Below are positions 23,183 to 31,703 of a DNA stretch of 31,703 bases, piece by piece (the stretch's first letter is position 1; each line of letters begins with the position of its first letter). The notes under the pieces were generated by a model, which was given only the letters and a program-made list of their open reading frames with translations, was not told where the DNA came from and ran no database searches. A program made the translations under genes and the position numbers. Source of the DNA: CAZCDS01 sp964497585 (GTDB taxonomy: Bacteria > Desulfobacterota > Desulfomonilia > Desulfomonilales > Desulfomonilaceae); assembly GCA_964497585.1 (NCBI GenBank), contig CAZCDS010000074.1, positions 1-31,703 on the forward strand. The letters run 5' to 3'.

Positions 23183-24798
23183 CGGCTTACCCTTTCAACC
23201 GCAACTGTTACCGGCAGCGTGAAATTCACTATCGTGCCTCCCCCTTTTGCGCTTTCAATCCATAGCTTCCCTCCCTGTGCCTCGACGATACCCTTCACGA
23301 TGGTCATTCCCACACCAGTGCCTGGGACCGCAGTGTTGGAAGCGTCGGCACGGTAGAAGCTTTCGAAAACCCTTTCCACGTGATCAGGAGACATTCCGAG
23401 GCCCTGATCGGCAATCAAGAATAGAAATTGGTCTTCACCGGGTCGGGCCGTGACACTGATGAGCCCGCCCTGCGGGGAGTAGGTTACTGCATTGTCCAGG
23501 AGGTTGCTAAACAGTCTCTTCATGGTGGACTTGTCGGCCATCACCTCAATGGTGTCTTGAGGCAGGAACGTAGTAAATTGGTGGGCGTCGGATTTCTGCT
23601 CGTAGAACGAGACCAGCTCTGTAATGATCTCGGTAATGTTGCACGTAGACTCAGGGGAAGGAAGTCGCGTACCGGATTCTATTCGAGATATGGCGAGCAG
23701 ATCGTCTACAATGTCGGCCAACGTCTCCGCTTGGTTTTTGATGCAGGTCAAGAAGACTCTCTGATCCTCCGGCGGAATATCATCACGTATCAACAGAAGT
23801 TCCGAATAACCTCTGATCGAGGTGAGGGGGTGCCTGATTGCATGACCCGCGGTATTCACGAACTCGGCTTTCATTTGCTCAATTTTCTTGCGCTCGGTCA
23901 CATCACGTGAGATCCCCAAGATCTCGACAACTTGGCCCGCCTCGTTCCTGACGAAACTCAGGGTCGTCTCCAGAGCGACCAGGTGCCCATCCTTGTGGTA
24001 CTGCTCAACCTGCTCGGTCAATGCCAAGGTGGCTTCCGGGCTGTCCTGTGGCTCCCCTTCCATGGCTTGTTCGATGACTTCCAGAAGGCGGCTTCGGGAG
24101 GCCGGGCTAAACGTATCCAGGAGGTTGAGGGACATGATCTCCTCGGTTGCGTAACCAAGCACAGACAATGCTGAAGGGCTCACATACGTGTACCGAAGGT
24201 CAAGGTCTACCGTCCAGATGACTTCTTGAACCGTTTGAACAAGGGGTCGGTACCGGCTTTCGATTTCCGAGAGGGCCTTCGCCGTTTCCATACATTCGGT
24301 TATCTCCCGGCCGACCCCCTGGAACTCGATTACGTTTCTGCTGTTATTCGATATTGCTCTAACGGTCCATCGCTGCCATCGCCGTTTCCCGTCCGAGTCG
24401 ATGTACTTTTGCTGCCACGTTCCAATAGGATTAGCGGGTCCAAGCTTCGCGAGGTACGTGGCGACGGTTTTGCGGTCCGCCTCGGGGGTTAGCTGGAAGA
24501 TGCTTGTTCCGATCAGCTCTTCGACATTCCTGCCGAAATGGCCGCAGAACGCTTGGTTCACAAAAGTGAGTGTGCCATCCCGCAGAAAGCGACAGATCAA
24601 TGCCTTATGGTTCTCTACCCCGGGGCAATAGCAGGCCTCGCCGGCTCGGAACTCTCCTCCCACTTGTTTCTCTTGGAAGATGTCCTCTCGCAACTGTCGA
24701 TTGATTTTGGAGCCTTCTTTTTGGCGCTTCTCCATGGAAGCACGTTGCCTTTTCAAAAGAATCAGGTTTTCACCGGGATTATGCTTCGGTTTTACCAT
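23179..24798 (-). CDS. Soluble PAS-PAS sensor histidine kinase
   Basis: 539 residues from ATG 24798; the frame is open to GTG 24864 and neither start has a strong ribosome site. A coiled coil (10-45) precedes PAS 1 (60-168, with RWQRWT as in PAS 1 of the nine-PAS kinase) and PAS 2 (180-303). The dimerisation helix carries His319 in GHAIRHPLTSIRGYSELL, where consensus is SHELRTPL. The ATPase domain has LLDNAVTYSP, DQGLGM, FESFYRAD and GTGVGM. No membrane segment is present. Cys56 and Cys58 lie just before PAS 1. It forms an operon with the response regulator (4-base overlap) and the sigma-54 activator. Confidence 0.88.
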   Translation of the reverse strand: MVKPKHNPGENLILLKRQRASMEKRQKEGSKINRQLREDIFQEKQVGGEFRAGEACYCPGVENHKALICRFLRDGTLTFVNQAFCGHFGRNVEELIGTSIFQLTPEADRKTVATYLAKLGPANPIGTWQQKYIDSDGKRRWQRWTVRAISNNSRNVIEFQGVGREITECMETAKALSEIESRYRPLVQTVQEVIWTVDLDLRYTYVSPSALSVLGYATEEIMSLNLLDTFSPASRSRLLEVIEQAMEGEPQDSPEATLALTEQVEQYHKDGHLVALETTLSFVRNEAGQVVEILGISRDVTERKKIEQMKAEFVNTAGHAIRHPLTSIRGYSELLLIRDDIPPEDQRVFLTCIKNQAETLADIVDDLLAISRIESGTRLPSPESTCNITEIITELVSFYEQKSDAHQFTTFLPQDTIEVMADKSTMKRLFSNLLDNAVTYSPQGGLISVTARPGEDQFLFLIADQGLGMSPDHVERVFESFYRADASNTAVPGTGVGMTIVKGIVEAQGGKLWIESAKGGGTIVNFTLPVTVAVERVSR

Positions 24799-25595
24799 TC
24801 TGAGGGTCTGAGGGGTATATTGAAGCGGAGAACGGTTCCCCTGGCTCCCCTCGGAAGACCGCACGAAGGCAAAACCGTCATAGCGTTACCGAGAAAGCCC
24901 TGTTTTTTCTTGGTCCTTAGCTTACCTCAACGAATGTCCTCGGTCAAGCACAGTTTTCTCGGCGGGCACGCCCGAAAGGAGCCTGGGAGTGGCCCGCCAC
25001 GGGAAACGGTGAAGTCACATGGACCCGCCACCTCGGATCATACTACGGGTCCGCTTCCTCTTCCGCCGTCAGCCAGTACCGCGTCATGTTCTTATGACTC
25101 TGTTTGGCGCCCGCCGTGCTACCTTCGAGACATTCTTGAACATTTCCGCCCATGACAGTCTTCTTTTCCGGATGCTGCCACCGGGTGCGGGAAAACGTTT
25201 GTCAGATCGGGGCACACTTGCCGAGGCCGTATTCTCTGGGAAGGTACAGCGCGTATTCGTGGTCGCTGCTTTTCACGGGGCTCTGTTGCGTTCTGGAGGC
25301 TGAGGCTAGTTTTCGCGTATTTCGTCGGAGGCCGTCGCACAATACTTTACACTTCTATTGGGATGCGATATGAACGATTCGTATGAGTGATCACCGATTC
25401 ATATTGTACGCTCCGGGCAAGCCATTGGAGCTTGTGCCGGATGAAGGAAATGGTTGCCGCAAGATCACTTTGCCTTATTCATCAGTGACGTGGTTGACAC
25501 GTTAGCGGCGGACCCTCACAAGCTGGCGCGTGGAATGGCAGCCATCATCAGGATGGCAGATGGTTCCGTGGCATTCGATGGAGAGAGAATCCGCC
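24799..25595. other. Intergenic region between divergent genes
   Basis: About 800 bases between the kinase operon (minus) and the DUF1566-type gene (plus). Short frames such as 25019-25303 lack recognisable protein character. The promoters of both flanking genes should lie here, but I found no clear consensus pair. Confidence 0.4.
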
Positions 25596-27047
25596 ATGTT
25601 GAAAGTAAAACAAGCGCTGTTGTTCGGTTTGGGGATGGTCGTCGTCCTCTCTCTTTCTCTGGGTGAGTTAGCCGACGCTCAGCAGAAGATCAGACAGTTC
25701 ACCGTTGTCGATACAGGTCTGGACAGATGCTACGGATCGAGGTGGGAAATCCGATGCCCCAACCGCGGCCGGCCCTTTTTTGGTCAGGACGCGCAATATG
25801 AGGGAAATCAAGCGGCTTACAGAGATAATGGCGAGGGAACGATCACCGATCTCAACACCGGTCTCATGTGGCAGAAGACACCCGATTTCCGCACTCGCTC
25901 CTGGATGGATGCCGGGAAATACGCTCAGACGCTGAGACTTGCCGGCTACAAAGATTGGCGCCTCCCTACGATCAAGGAACTCTTCTCACTCGCGGACTTT
26001 CGCGGCAATATCCGAACGCGGACGCCCTACATTGACACCCGCTATTTTGACTTCCGGTACCCGCCCCATTCTTCAGGAAAGAGAATCATAGACGGTCAGT
26101 ACTGGTCTGCCGACCGCTACGTCGGAACCACCATGTTCGGTGACACGAGTGCCTTTGGTTTCAACTTTGCTGACGGTCGTATCAAGAGTTATCCTCTTTT
26201 CGGCCCACGAGGCCGTGTGACTTTCAGAGATCGCAGATACGTACGGTCCGTACGTGGGCCGCGCTATGGAATGAACGACTTCGTGGATAACGGTGATGGC
26301 ACGGTGACCGATCGAGCCACCGGTCTGATGTGGATGAAATCCGACAGCGGCAGAACCATGAACTGGGAAGAGGCGCTTCAATACGCAGAGGACCTTCAGT
26401 TCGCGGGGTACGATGACTGGCGTCTTCCCAATGTGAAGGAACTGCAGAGTATTGTGGATTATCGACGCGCTCCCGACGCGCGCGTGGCTTCGGCCTGTGG
26501 AGCAGCTATTGATCTGATATTCAACCTGACCGATGAGGAGTCGTGGTTCTGGACGAGCACCACGCATATCGAAAACGGATTCGGCTATTACGTGTGCTTC
26601 GGTCAGGCGCTTTCAGCACTGAAGAGGCTGGGAAAGCCCGTGAATGCGCACGGTGCGGGAGCCGTGCGCAGCGACCCAAAGGCGGGGGATCCTTCCCGAT
26701 GGCCTCATGGCTTGGGGCCTCAATCGGATGAGATTCGAATCTACAACTACGTGCGCTGCGTGAGGCTCGGCAAGGCAAGGCTCAGGATATCTCCTTCCCC
26801 GCGTACCGGCTCATCAGGGGAGCGGAGAAGGCCGCAGTTCGATTCCCGTGAAGGTCCCTTTGTGCGACGTCTGGACACTGATGGAGATGGAAAGGTGTCG
26901 CTGAAGGAATTCGACGGCCCGCCCGACCACTTCCGGATGCTTGACAGCAATGAGGACGGATTTGTGACCGAGCAGGAAGCCAGGCTCGGCGCGCCTCCAG
27001 GACATGGCCAGCGTCCCGGCCGGAGACCACCGCCCTGGCAGAGATGA
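25596..27047 (+). CDS. Secreted protein with two DUF1566 (Lcl-like) domains and two EF-hands
   Basis: 483 residues from ATG 25596; upstream in-frame codons from 25530 would bury the signal. Residues 1-28 are a signal peptide (MLKVKQALLFGLGMVVVLSL, cleavage near ADA-QQ). Two DUF1566-type domains follow, each opening DNG[ED]GT[IV]TD-x2-TGLMW and containing [KD]DWRLP[TN][IV]KEL (about 77-220 and 231-390). Near the C-terminus are two canonical EF-hand loops, Asp427-Glu438 (DTDGDGKVSLKE) and Asp450-Glu461 (DSNEDGFVTEQE), then a Pro/Arg/Gly-rich tail. DUF1566 domains occur in bacterial surface or secreted proteins of poorly known role. The EF-hands predict calcium binding. The ribosome site GGAG is about 12 bases upstream. 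Confidence 0.88.
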   Translation: MLKVKQALLFGLGMVVVLSLSLGELADAQQKIRQFTVVDTGLDRCYGSRWEIRCPNRGRPFFGQDAQYEGNQAAYRDNGEGTITDLNTGLMWQKTPDFRTRSWMDAGKYAQTLRLAGYKDWRLPTIKELFSLADFRGNIRTRTPYIDTRYFDFRYPPHSSGKRIIDGQYWSADRYVGTTMFGDTSAFGFNFADGRIKSYPLFGPRGRVTFRDRRYVRSVRGPRYGMNDFVDNGDGTVTDRATGLMWMKSDSGRTMNWEEALQYAEDLQFAGYDDWRLPNVKELQSIVDYRRAPDARVASACGAAIDLIFNLTDEESWFWTSTTHIENGFGYYVCFGQALSALKRLGKPVNAHGAGAVRSDPKAGDPSRWPHGLGPQSDEIRIYNYVRCVRLGKARLRISPSPRTGSSGERRRPQFDSREGPFVRRLDTDGDGKVSLKEFDGPPDHFRMLDSNEDGFVTEQEARLGAPPGHGQRPGRRPPPWQR

Positions 27048-27623
27048 GACCACCATCAAGAAAAATGGCGTCCTTGCTCACTCCTAGATACGGTCGAAAA
27101 CGGGCCCAGACGAAGGGAACGGACTCGAGAAAGCAACGCGTAGACTTCAAGAAGATGGGTTTGAGGCATAATCGCCCTTTTTCCAAGAGCGGTTACCTTT
27201 GACTTCTTCTCTGCGGGTCCAGCCCACTGTGGTTCATACTCCCTCTACCTCTTTGCGTCTCGGTGGTGGACGCCTCTCAAGGTCTCGTATGCTTCTGATT
27301 GCCCGGCCCGGTCCTGACCGGCTCAACGTCCATCGCCGCCATTGCCTCAATTCGTTCTATCAAGATTGGCATGTGGTCCTGGCTCCCATCGTCCGGAGGA
27401 AAATGATCGAAGAGCAGCTCCGGCTGCCGCCTGCCGCCCAAACGAACCCTCTTCTGCCGTGCCACTCAGAAAACGATAAATCGTAGACAATGACGGTTCT
27501 ATTGGTCCCCTGGCACTAAAGGATTACCGTTCTTCGCAAGACCGTTTCACGAGACTGACTGACGCCAAGATAACTAATACTGATGAGCGATCAAGTAAGT
27601 AATATGGAATCGGAGCATCAAGA
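27048..27623. other. Intergenic region without a convincing gene
   Basis: About 575 bases after the DUF1566-type gene. Small frames at 27199-27486 (plus) and 27277-27465 (minus) overlap each other and have no good ribosome site. No clear terminator follows the upstream gene. Confidence 0.4.
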
Positions 27624-27711
27624 CACGGATCTGCTCTCGCAGATCCGTGGCACCCCTCGTCTGTACCCTATGGACGATTGGGGTGCCACTGACCTGGGAA
27701 CCAGGTCAGTG
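27624..27711. repeat. Cluster of three adjoining perfect hairpins
   Basis: Three stems follow without spacers. CACGGATCTGC-TCTC-GCAGATCCGTG (27624-27649) is 11 bp. GTGGCACCCC / GGGGTGCCAC (27647-27656 and 27680-27689) is 10 bp, with an inner TCGTC/GACGA stem. CACTGACCTGG-GAA-CCAGGTCAGTG (27687-27711) is 11 bp. Neighbouring stems share the trinucleotides GTG and CAC, and the outermost CAC and GTG can also pair, so a cruciform or cloverleaf fold is possible. All stems are palindromic, so the strand is undetermined. It could be a dispersed palindromic repeat, a structured RNA or a protein-binding site. Confidence 0.6.
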
Positions 27712-28003
27712 CTCTTGGGGATGCCACCGAGTTAGCTTTCTCTTGCGAAACGGTATCACTCATTTGAAAGCGCATTCGTATAAGGTCCGCATGGGGGGCA
27801 ACCAACCTGGGGAGCAAACGACAAAGGAGAACCTAAGGCGATGGTGCTCAAGCTGGTGGAGATGCTCGAATTGTCCCAATCCGTAGACAGACGTAGGCTG
27901 TAATCTCGTATTTCCCAGATCTGTGTTGGACTTCCGCTGACAAGTGCCACTGCTGTGCGGCAGTTTATCTGCTGTTTTGACCGGACTCGCGTTCGAGTCG
28001 CAC
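27712..28003. other. Intergenic region downstream of the FNT channel gene
   Basis: No gene is evident. A small perfect hairpin (GACTCG-CGTT-CGAGTC, about 27984-27999) lies just past the channel stop but lacks a T run, so it is at best a weak terminator. Confidence 0.35.
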
Positions 28004-28909
28004 CTATAATTGCTCGGACTGTTGAGGGAATATGGGTACTCTGGGCTTTCGTATGTATATGAACCAATAGATGAGGGCCACGAGGACGCCGCCACCGACA
28101 ATGTTGCCGATGGTCACCGGTATGAGGTTCCAGACCAGGAAATTGTGCCAAGTAAGGTCGCTGAAGTCGGCCGGGGTTTTTCCTATGGTTGCCCAGAAGG
28201 ACGCCGGAGCCCACCCCTTCACAAGAAGACCTATGGGAATGAAATACATATTGGCGACACAGTGCTCGAACCCGTCGGCCACAAAGGCAGAGATTGGAAA
28301 AATGATCGCGAGGATCCTGTCGGTCGTTGAACGGGCGCTGTAGCAGAGCCAGACCGCGAGGCAAACGAGAGCATTACAACCAATACCGAGCGCTATGGCC
28401 TGAACCAATCCGAGTTGGCACTTGGCAAGGGCTATGTTTAGCACCTGAATCCCAACCAGGCCTCGGCCAAATTCATACTGCTCGCTGAGAAGCATCAGCA
28501 AAGCCGTAGCTATGGAGCCGACTAGATTGCCGACGTAAACAATGGTCCAGTTTCTCGACACCTGCCAGGTGGTGACGCGGCCATTGGCCCAGGCCATTAC
28601 GATGAGATTGTTTCCCGTAAAAAGCTCAGCTCCCGCGACCACGACAAGAATCAAACCGAGAGAGAAGACCAGCCCTGCCAGGAACCGAGCCACCCCGTAG
28701 GGGAGCTGCCCGCTCGCTCCCGCAGTCACGGTCGTGGCGTAGACGGCCCCCATCGCTATGAAGGCTCCCGCGAGGATGCTCAGGGCAAACGTGTTGCGCA
28801 AGCCCATCACTGCTTTCCTGACACCCGTCTCCTCGGCTACGGCGGCCATTTCACGAGGGACTAACGCATCGACGGTAATAGAGTATTTCGCTTGTTCATC
28901 TTGAGTCAT
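28004..28909 (-). CDS. Formate/nitrite transporter family channel (FocA/NirC type)
   Basis: A 301-residue inner-membrane protein of the pentameric FNT family, which passes formate, nitrite or related small anions. Six membrane segments are visible from about 45 to 285. Family signatures are AGAELFTGNN (92-101, with Thr98), GIGCNALVCLAVWL (175-188) and GFEHCVANMYFIPIG (213-227), in which His216 is the pore histidine position. ATG 28909 has GAGGGA 7 bases upstream; the longer frame to 29026 is not supported. Formate is plausible for an anaerobe, but the substrate cannot be read from the sequence. The next gene on the same strand upstream is the CBS-ACT protein, 182 bases away. Confidence 0.93.
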   Translation of the reverse strand: MTQDEQAKYSITVDALVPREMAAVAEETGVRKAVMGLRNTFALSILAGAFIAMGAVYATTVTAGASGQLPYGVARFLAGLVFSLGLILVVVAGAELFTGNNLIVMAWANGRVTTWQVSRNWTIVYVGNLVGSIATALLMLLSEQYEFGRGLVGIQVLNIALAKCQLGLVQAIALGIGCNALVCLAVWLCYSARSTTDRILAIIFPISAFVADGFEHCVANMYFIPIGLLVKGWAPASFWATIGKTPADFSDLTWHNFLVWNLIPVTIGNIVGGGVLVALIYWFIYIRKPRVPIFPQQSEQL

Positions 28910-29091
28910 GATGAAATCCCTCTTACGGATCGGATTCTTGGCAGACGGCGAAAGGCCCGTCTCATAGCACAACTGTTCCCCTGCACACGCAACAAAGCCG
29001 CTGAGTGGCGCAAAAGAAACGACCACCCCCTTTCATGCGGACACACGTGCACTCTGCCCTGAACTCCATGAATGGATTCACGCCCGGTGTA

Positions 29092-29790
29092 TCAGGCTGC
29101 TTGATCCGACTGGATATACTCCCGTCTTGTGCCCTCTTTGTGATCGACCACGTAGAGCAGGGAAGCCTTCGATCTCAACTCTTCCTCCATCTGGGGGAGC
29201 TTCTCTCGTTCGACCGCCCATGTACGGACGTACAGACGTCTGTGTTCCGGCGTAGCCTTCTCGTAGGATGTCAAGATGCTCACGAGACGGCCTCCATAGC
29301 TCCTTATTATGTCAGTCACTTCTTTGATTGATCCGGGCCGATCTTCCACCTCCAAGGCCAATTGCAGTCCCTTTTTTCCAAATCCGCTCAGGGTGATCAA
29401 GGCCAGGAATATCTCCCTCTGCGAGATGATCCCCACTATTTTCCCCTGGTCATCCACCACGGGCATCCCCGAAATGTCGTGGAGGAGAAGCTGCGCTGCA
29501 GCCTCTTCAAGAGTGAAGTCAGGCGGGATGGTGATCACCGTCGAGGTCATTATGTCCGAGACCTTGATTCGGGAAATGAGGTAAGCCAGTTCGTGGATTT
29601 CCAATGCCGTTGCCTCGGAGGCTGAGGCCTTTTTCAAATCCCGATCGGTGAGTACGCCGACCAGCTTGCCCTTTTTCAGAACTGGAAGCAAGATCGGCCG
29701 GTGTGTCTTCATGAGACTTGTGGCCGCATTCATGGAACTATCCGCGTCCACGGTGACCACGTCTTTTTTCATCCAATATTTGACCAACAT
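29092..29790 (-). CDS. CBS-CBS-ACT regulatory protein (AcuB-like)
   Basis: 232 residues. Two CBS domains (about 1-60, MLVKYWMKKDVVTV...GVLTDRDL, and 74-133, KVSDIMTSTVITI...GIISQREI) form a likely nucleotide-binding Bateman pair. An ACT domain (143-225, LEVEDRPGSIKEVTDIIRSY) should bind an amino acid or similar ligand. This architecture is called AcuB-like after a Bacillus gene near acetoin utilisation functions, but the role in other bacteria is unclear. ATG 29790 follows a near-perfect AAGGAGGTGA; the longer frame to 30027 runs antisense-like into intergenic DNA and is rejected. Confidence 0.9.
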   Translation of the reverse strand: MLVKYWMKKDVVTVDADSSMNAATSLMKTHRPILLPVLKKGKLVGVLTDRDLKKASASEATALEIHELAYLISRIKVSDIMTSTVITIPPDFTLEEAAAQLLLHDISGMPVVDDQGKIVGIISQREIFLALITLSGFGKKGLQLALEVEDRPGSIKEVTDIIRSYGGRLVSILTSYEKATPEHRRLYVRTWAVEREKLPQMEEELRSKASLLYVVDHKEGTRREYIQSDQAA

Positions 29791-29869
29791 TTTGTCACCT
29801 CCTTGAAGGGTGAGGATATTCAGAATCTGGAATGAAACGGAGTGCCAGCCATTCGTTGTCCTTGCTTTC

Positions 29870-30592
29870 TCATAAGAAGACTTCCGTCCGTTGGTGCTCG
29901 TCTTGCGACGTCTGCTCGCCGGTCTCATGCTCTTGCAGCAGCTTTGCCACGCGGGTGTGGCGCATAGAGTTTGCCCATGTGAGCGCGTTCCAGCCGTTTC
30001 GGTCCCTGGCATGGACGTCGGCCCCACGCTCCAAGAGCCGTTTGACCATATTCACATCATTCTCATATGCGGCCATCAAGAGCACTGTGCACCCGTACTT
30101 GTCCCGAGCCTCCAGATCGGCTCCATGGTCCAAGAGCAAGTTAACCAGTCGAGTGGACCTTTGCCGGCAAGCCCTCATCAGGGCTGTCCATTGGTATTGG
30201 TCCTTGTCATTCACATCAGCCCCTGCTTTCAAAAGGAGTTCCACCACCGCTTCATGAACACGGCGGCAAGCCTTCATCAATGATGTTGCTCCATAGGTGT
30301 CCTTCGCTTCGGTATCCGCGCCCTTTTCCAGGAGTACCTCGACCACGTCCGCAAACCCCATCGACGCAGCCCAAAGCAAAGGAGTCCAGCCGGCCTGATT
30401 TGCGGCATTGACGTCAGCTCCCTTTGCAAGCAGCTCCTTTACCATTTCGACCTGCCCCCGGGCCGACGCGACAATCAGGGGCGTGTTGCCGGCCGAGTCG
30501 CTGGCGTTCACGTCTTCGCCCCCGTCAAATAGCTCGTCGAGCTGTGGAAGGTCCCGTGCCAAAGGTGCCTTCGAGCGTTCATCCTTCATCAT
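29870..30592 (-). CDS. Cytoplasmic ankyrin-repeat protein
   Basis: 240 residues from ATG 30592 (or 30589; MMKDERS), with a GGGGG stretch about 6 bases upstream. There is no signal peptide. After a short capping segment come six ankyrin repeats with GNTPLIVA, GWTPLLWAA, GATSLMKAC, QWTALMRAC, GCTVLLMAA and GWNALTWAN cores, most ending in a GAD(V/L) turn. It should be a protein-binding scaffold. It lies 79 bases upstream of the CBS-ACT gene and may be cotranscribed with it. An open extension to 30802 has no ankyrin character. Confidence 0.88.
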   Translation of the reverse strand: MMKDERSKAPLARDLPQLDELFDGGEDVNASDSAGNTPLIVASARGQVEMVKELLAKGADVNAANQAGWTPLLWAASMGFADVVEVLLEKGADTEAKDTYGATSLMKACRRVHEAVVELLLKAGADVNDKDQYQWTALMRACRQRSTRLVNLLLDHGADLEARDKYGCTVLLMAAYENDVNMVKRLLERGADVHARDRNGWNALTWANSMRHTRVAKLLQEHETGEQTSQDEHQRTEVFL

Positions 30593-31250
30593 GATGTGCC
30601 CCCAATAAGAGGTAGGTCCTCGGTCGAAATCCTCATGTCGACAGAGGATCGCATTTGGATCACTGTTTTTCCGACAGTCCAGCCGACTGCCGGTGGTACC
30701 GATTCGCTTTCTAACAATGAGCCCGGTAAACTCCATTCCCGATGACTTCCCAGGGACGCTGGTTTTCCCCAGAGACTGCCCGCTGAGAGGATCTGGCAAC
30801 ACGGGTCGGTTCGGGCTGCTTCTCCTCTCCGTGCTCCGTCTCCCATCGAAGCTATCTTTATCGTTTGACCGCCTAGTGATAGAGCTTCCCGGAAACCACG
30901 CTGGAGTGCCTTCCGCCCAAAGCTGGACTGGCCATTGACGTCCTCACCGAAGCGTTCGGATTGGATGATTGCTCTGTGACACATCAGGACCTCACCAGGG
31001 TTCACTGTACCTTCGCCTGTCCCGTCGATCGGCAGCCTAAGAGCGCCCGTGTCAAGTAAATTCGTTCCCAGAATGATCGATAATGTGGTTTGACTCCCGT
31101 CCTATCGCTTCAGGAGACTGTCAGAATACTTTACACGTTGAAAAGAACAGTGAATCCCGAAATAGGACTAACTTTTTTCGGTTCCCTTGTCCTCCGTAAA
31201 GTCCCTGCAGCCGAATCAAATCCGCGCGACCAAACAGGAGTCTCTTCAAG
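30593..31250. other. Intergenic region without a convincing gene
   Basis: About 660 bases. A minus frame (30589-31005) and several plus frames are open but lack ribosome sites and protein-like composition. No clear promoter or terminator was found. Confidence 0.4.
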
Positions 31251-31427
31251 TCACGCCGCCTGGAGACACTCGAGGACATGTTTCTGGAAGACCTCCTTCT
31301 GCTTGAGCTCATCACGGAAAGCCTTCTTTTCCGGACCCGCAACTTCAAGATGCGGATCGGAAAGATAGCTCGGCGGTATGGCGCGCATTATTTCCGGTTC
31401 GTTTTGGTTGAGTTCCAGATTTGTCAT
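31251..31427 (-). CDS. Small hypothetical protein
   Basis: 58 residues, acidic-amphipathic and probably helical (MTNLELNQNEPEIM, then SYLSDPHLEVAG and KKAFRDELKQKEVFQKHVLECL). The pattern of a short helix followed by a [DE]-[LF]-[KR]-x-LK segment recalls small conserved helical proteins seen in related bacteria, but I cannot name a family. ATG 31427 has AAGGAAG about 11 bases upstream. The open frame extends to 31547, but the extension looks non-coding. Confidence 0.5.
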   Translation of the reverse strand: MTNLELNQNEPEIMRAIPPSYLSDPHLEVAGPEKKAFRDELKQKEVFQKHVLECLQAA

Positions 31428-31703
31428 GGCAGTTGTTTCTTCCTTCGTAGCGGCCCCAAAGACCTCTAGGTGCAAGTTGTATGCCAAAAAGAGGCCGTCG
31501 AGACAGGGCCACGAGGCCCATCTGCTACTGAGAAACGCGGGCATCATTCTGTCATCCCGGCCGGCAACGGAGAGAGTCTCAATTCCGAACTCTCTGTTGG
31601 CGCGCGCCCTGAACTTTGATGTTGCGTTAGGTCTTGTAATGGATGGAAGTTCCTATAAAAATCCCGTTCATTTGTTCCACCGGCGTGTGGGATCAGATTC
31701 CTA
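31428..31703. other. Unassigned end of the window
   Basis: No gene is supported in the last 276 bases. The promoter of the small gene at 31251-31427 may lie here. Confidence 0.35.

Noticed and set aside
29791..30027. N-terminal extension of the CBS-ACT frame
   Set aside because: A near-perfect ribosome site immediately precedes the internal ATG at 29790, and the extension overlaps the ankyrin gene without any domain character.
30593..31005. Upstream extension of the ankyrin frame and a minus frame over the same bases
   Set aside because: Neither has ankyrin or other protein-like features; the supported start is the ATG at 30592.
1..31703. tRNA, rRNA and CRISPR arrays
   Set aside because: No cloverleaf with a TTCGA-type arm, no rRNA signature and no regularly spaced direct repeats were recognised by eye.

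Overview
The window looks like a chromosomal segment of a Gram-negative, probably anaerobic bacterium of the former Deltaproteobacteria (Desulfobacterota; a Desulfomonile- or Syntrophobacter-like lineage). This is inferred from the density of multi-PAS hybrid kinases, sigma-54 activators and GGDEF/HD-GYP/PilZ proteins, from the DAHP synthase / PheA / TyrA operon order, and from a formate/nitrite channel. No rRNA, tRNA or CRISPR was seen, and the species assignment is inference.

Region 1 (about 200-3390, minus strand) is an aromatic amino acid operon: class I-beta DAHP synthase, then chorismate mutase-prephenate dehydratase (pheA), then prephenate dehydrogenase (tyrA). Its leader reads as a classical ribosome-mediated attenuator: a sigma-70-like promoter (TTGACA-17-TTTAAT), a 23-codon leader peptide with the run YFYVYF, a 13-bp antiterminator pairing, and a strong terminator hairpin with a U tract that shares bases with the antiterminator. 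A second terminator-like hairpin sits just before the DAHP synthase ribosome binding site. The DAHP synthase lacks most of the N-terminal regulatory domain.

Region 2 (3390-5850) is gene-poor. It holds an IS200-type element whose tnpA carries an in-frame amber codon and whose ribosome binding site lies in a hairpin, one copy of a dispersed-repeat-like sequence, and unassigned DNA.

Region 3 (5850-14147, plus strand) has a decayed PAS-domain gene followed by two large soluble hybrid histidine kinases with four and nine PAS domains. Both carry a PAS domain with a three-cysteine signature.

Region 4 (14585-19579, minus strand) is a c-di-GMP signalling block: a VanZ-like membrane protein translationally coupled to a GGDEF diguanylate cyclase, a REC-HD-GYP phosphodiesterase, a PilZ protein with a zinc ribbon, and a REC protein. 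The last two share a repeated module of about 45-50 residues (SGM-x4-[IL]M-x-[KR]-[FY]) that I cannot assign to a named family. Synthesis, breakdown and reading of the second messenger are thus encoded together beside the kinases.

Region 5 (19687-24798, minus strand) has a secreted ankyrin-repeat protein, then a tight histidine kinase / single-domain response regulator / sigma-54 activator operon. The activator has Asn in place of the usual Walker B Asp.

Region 6 (24799-31703) has a secreted protein with two DUF1566-like domains and two EF-hands (plus strand), a triple-hairpin intergenic element, and on the minus strand a FocA/NirC-type channel, a CBS-CBS-ACT protein, a cytoplasmic ankyrin protein and a small hypothetical protein.
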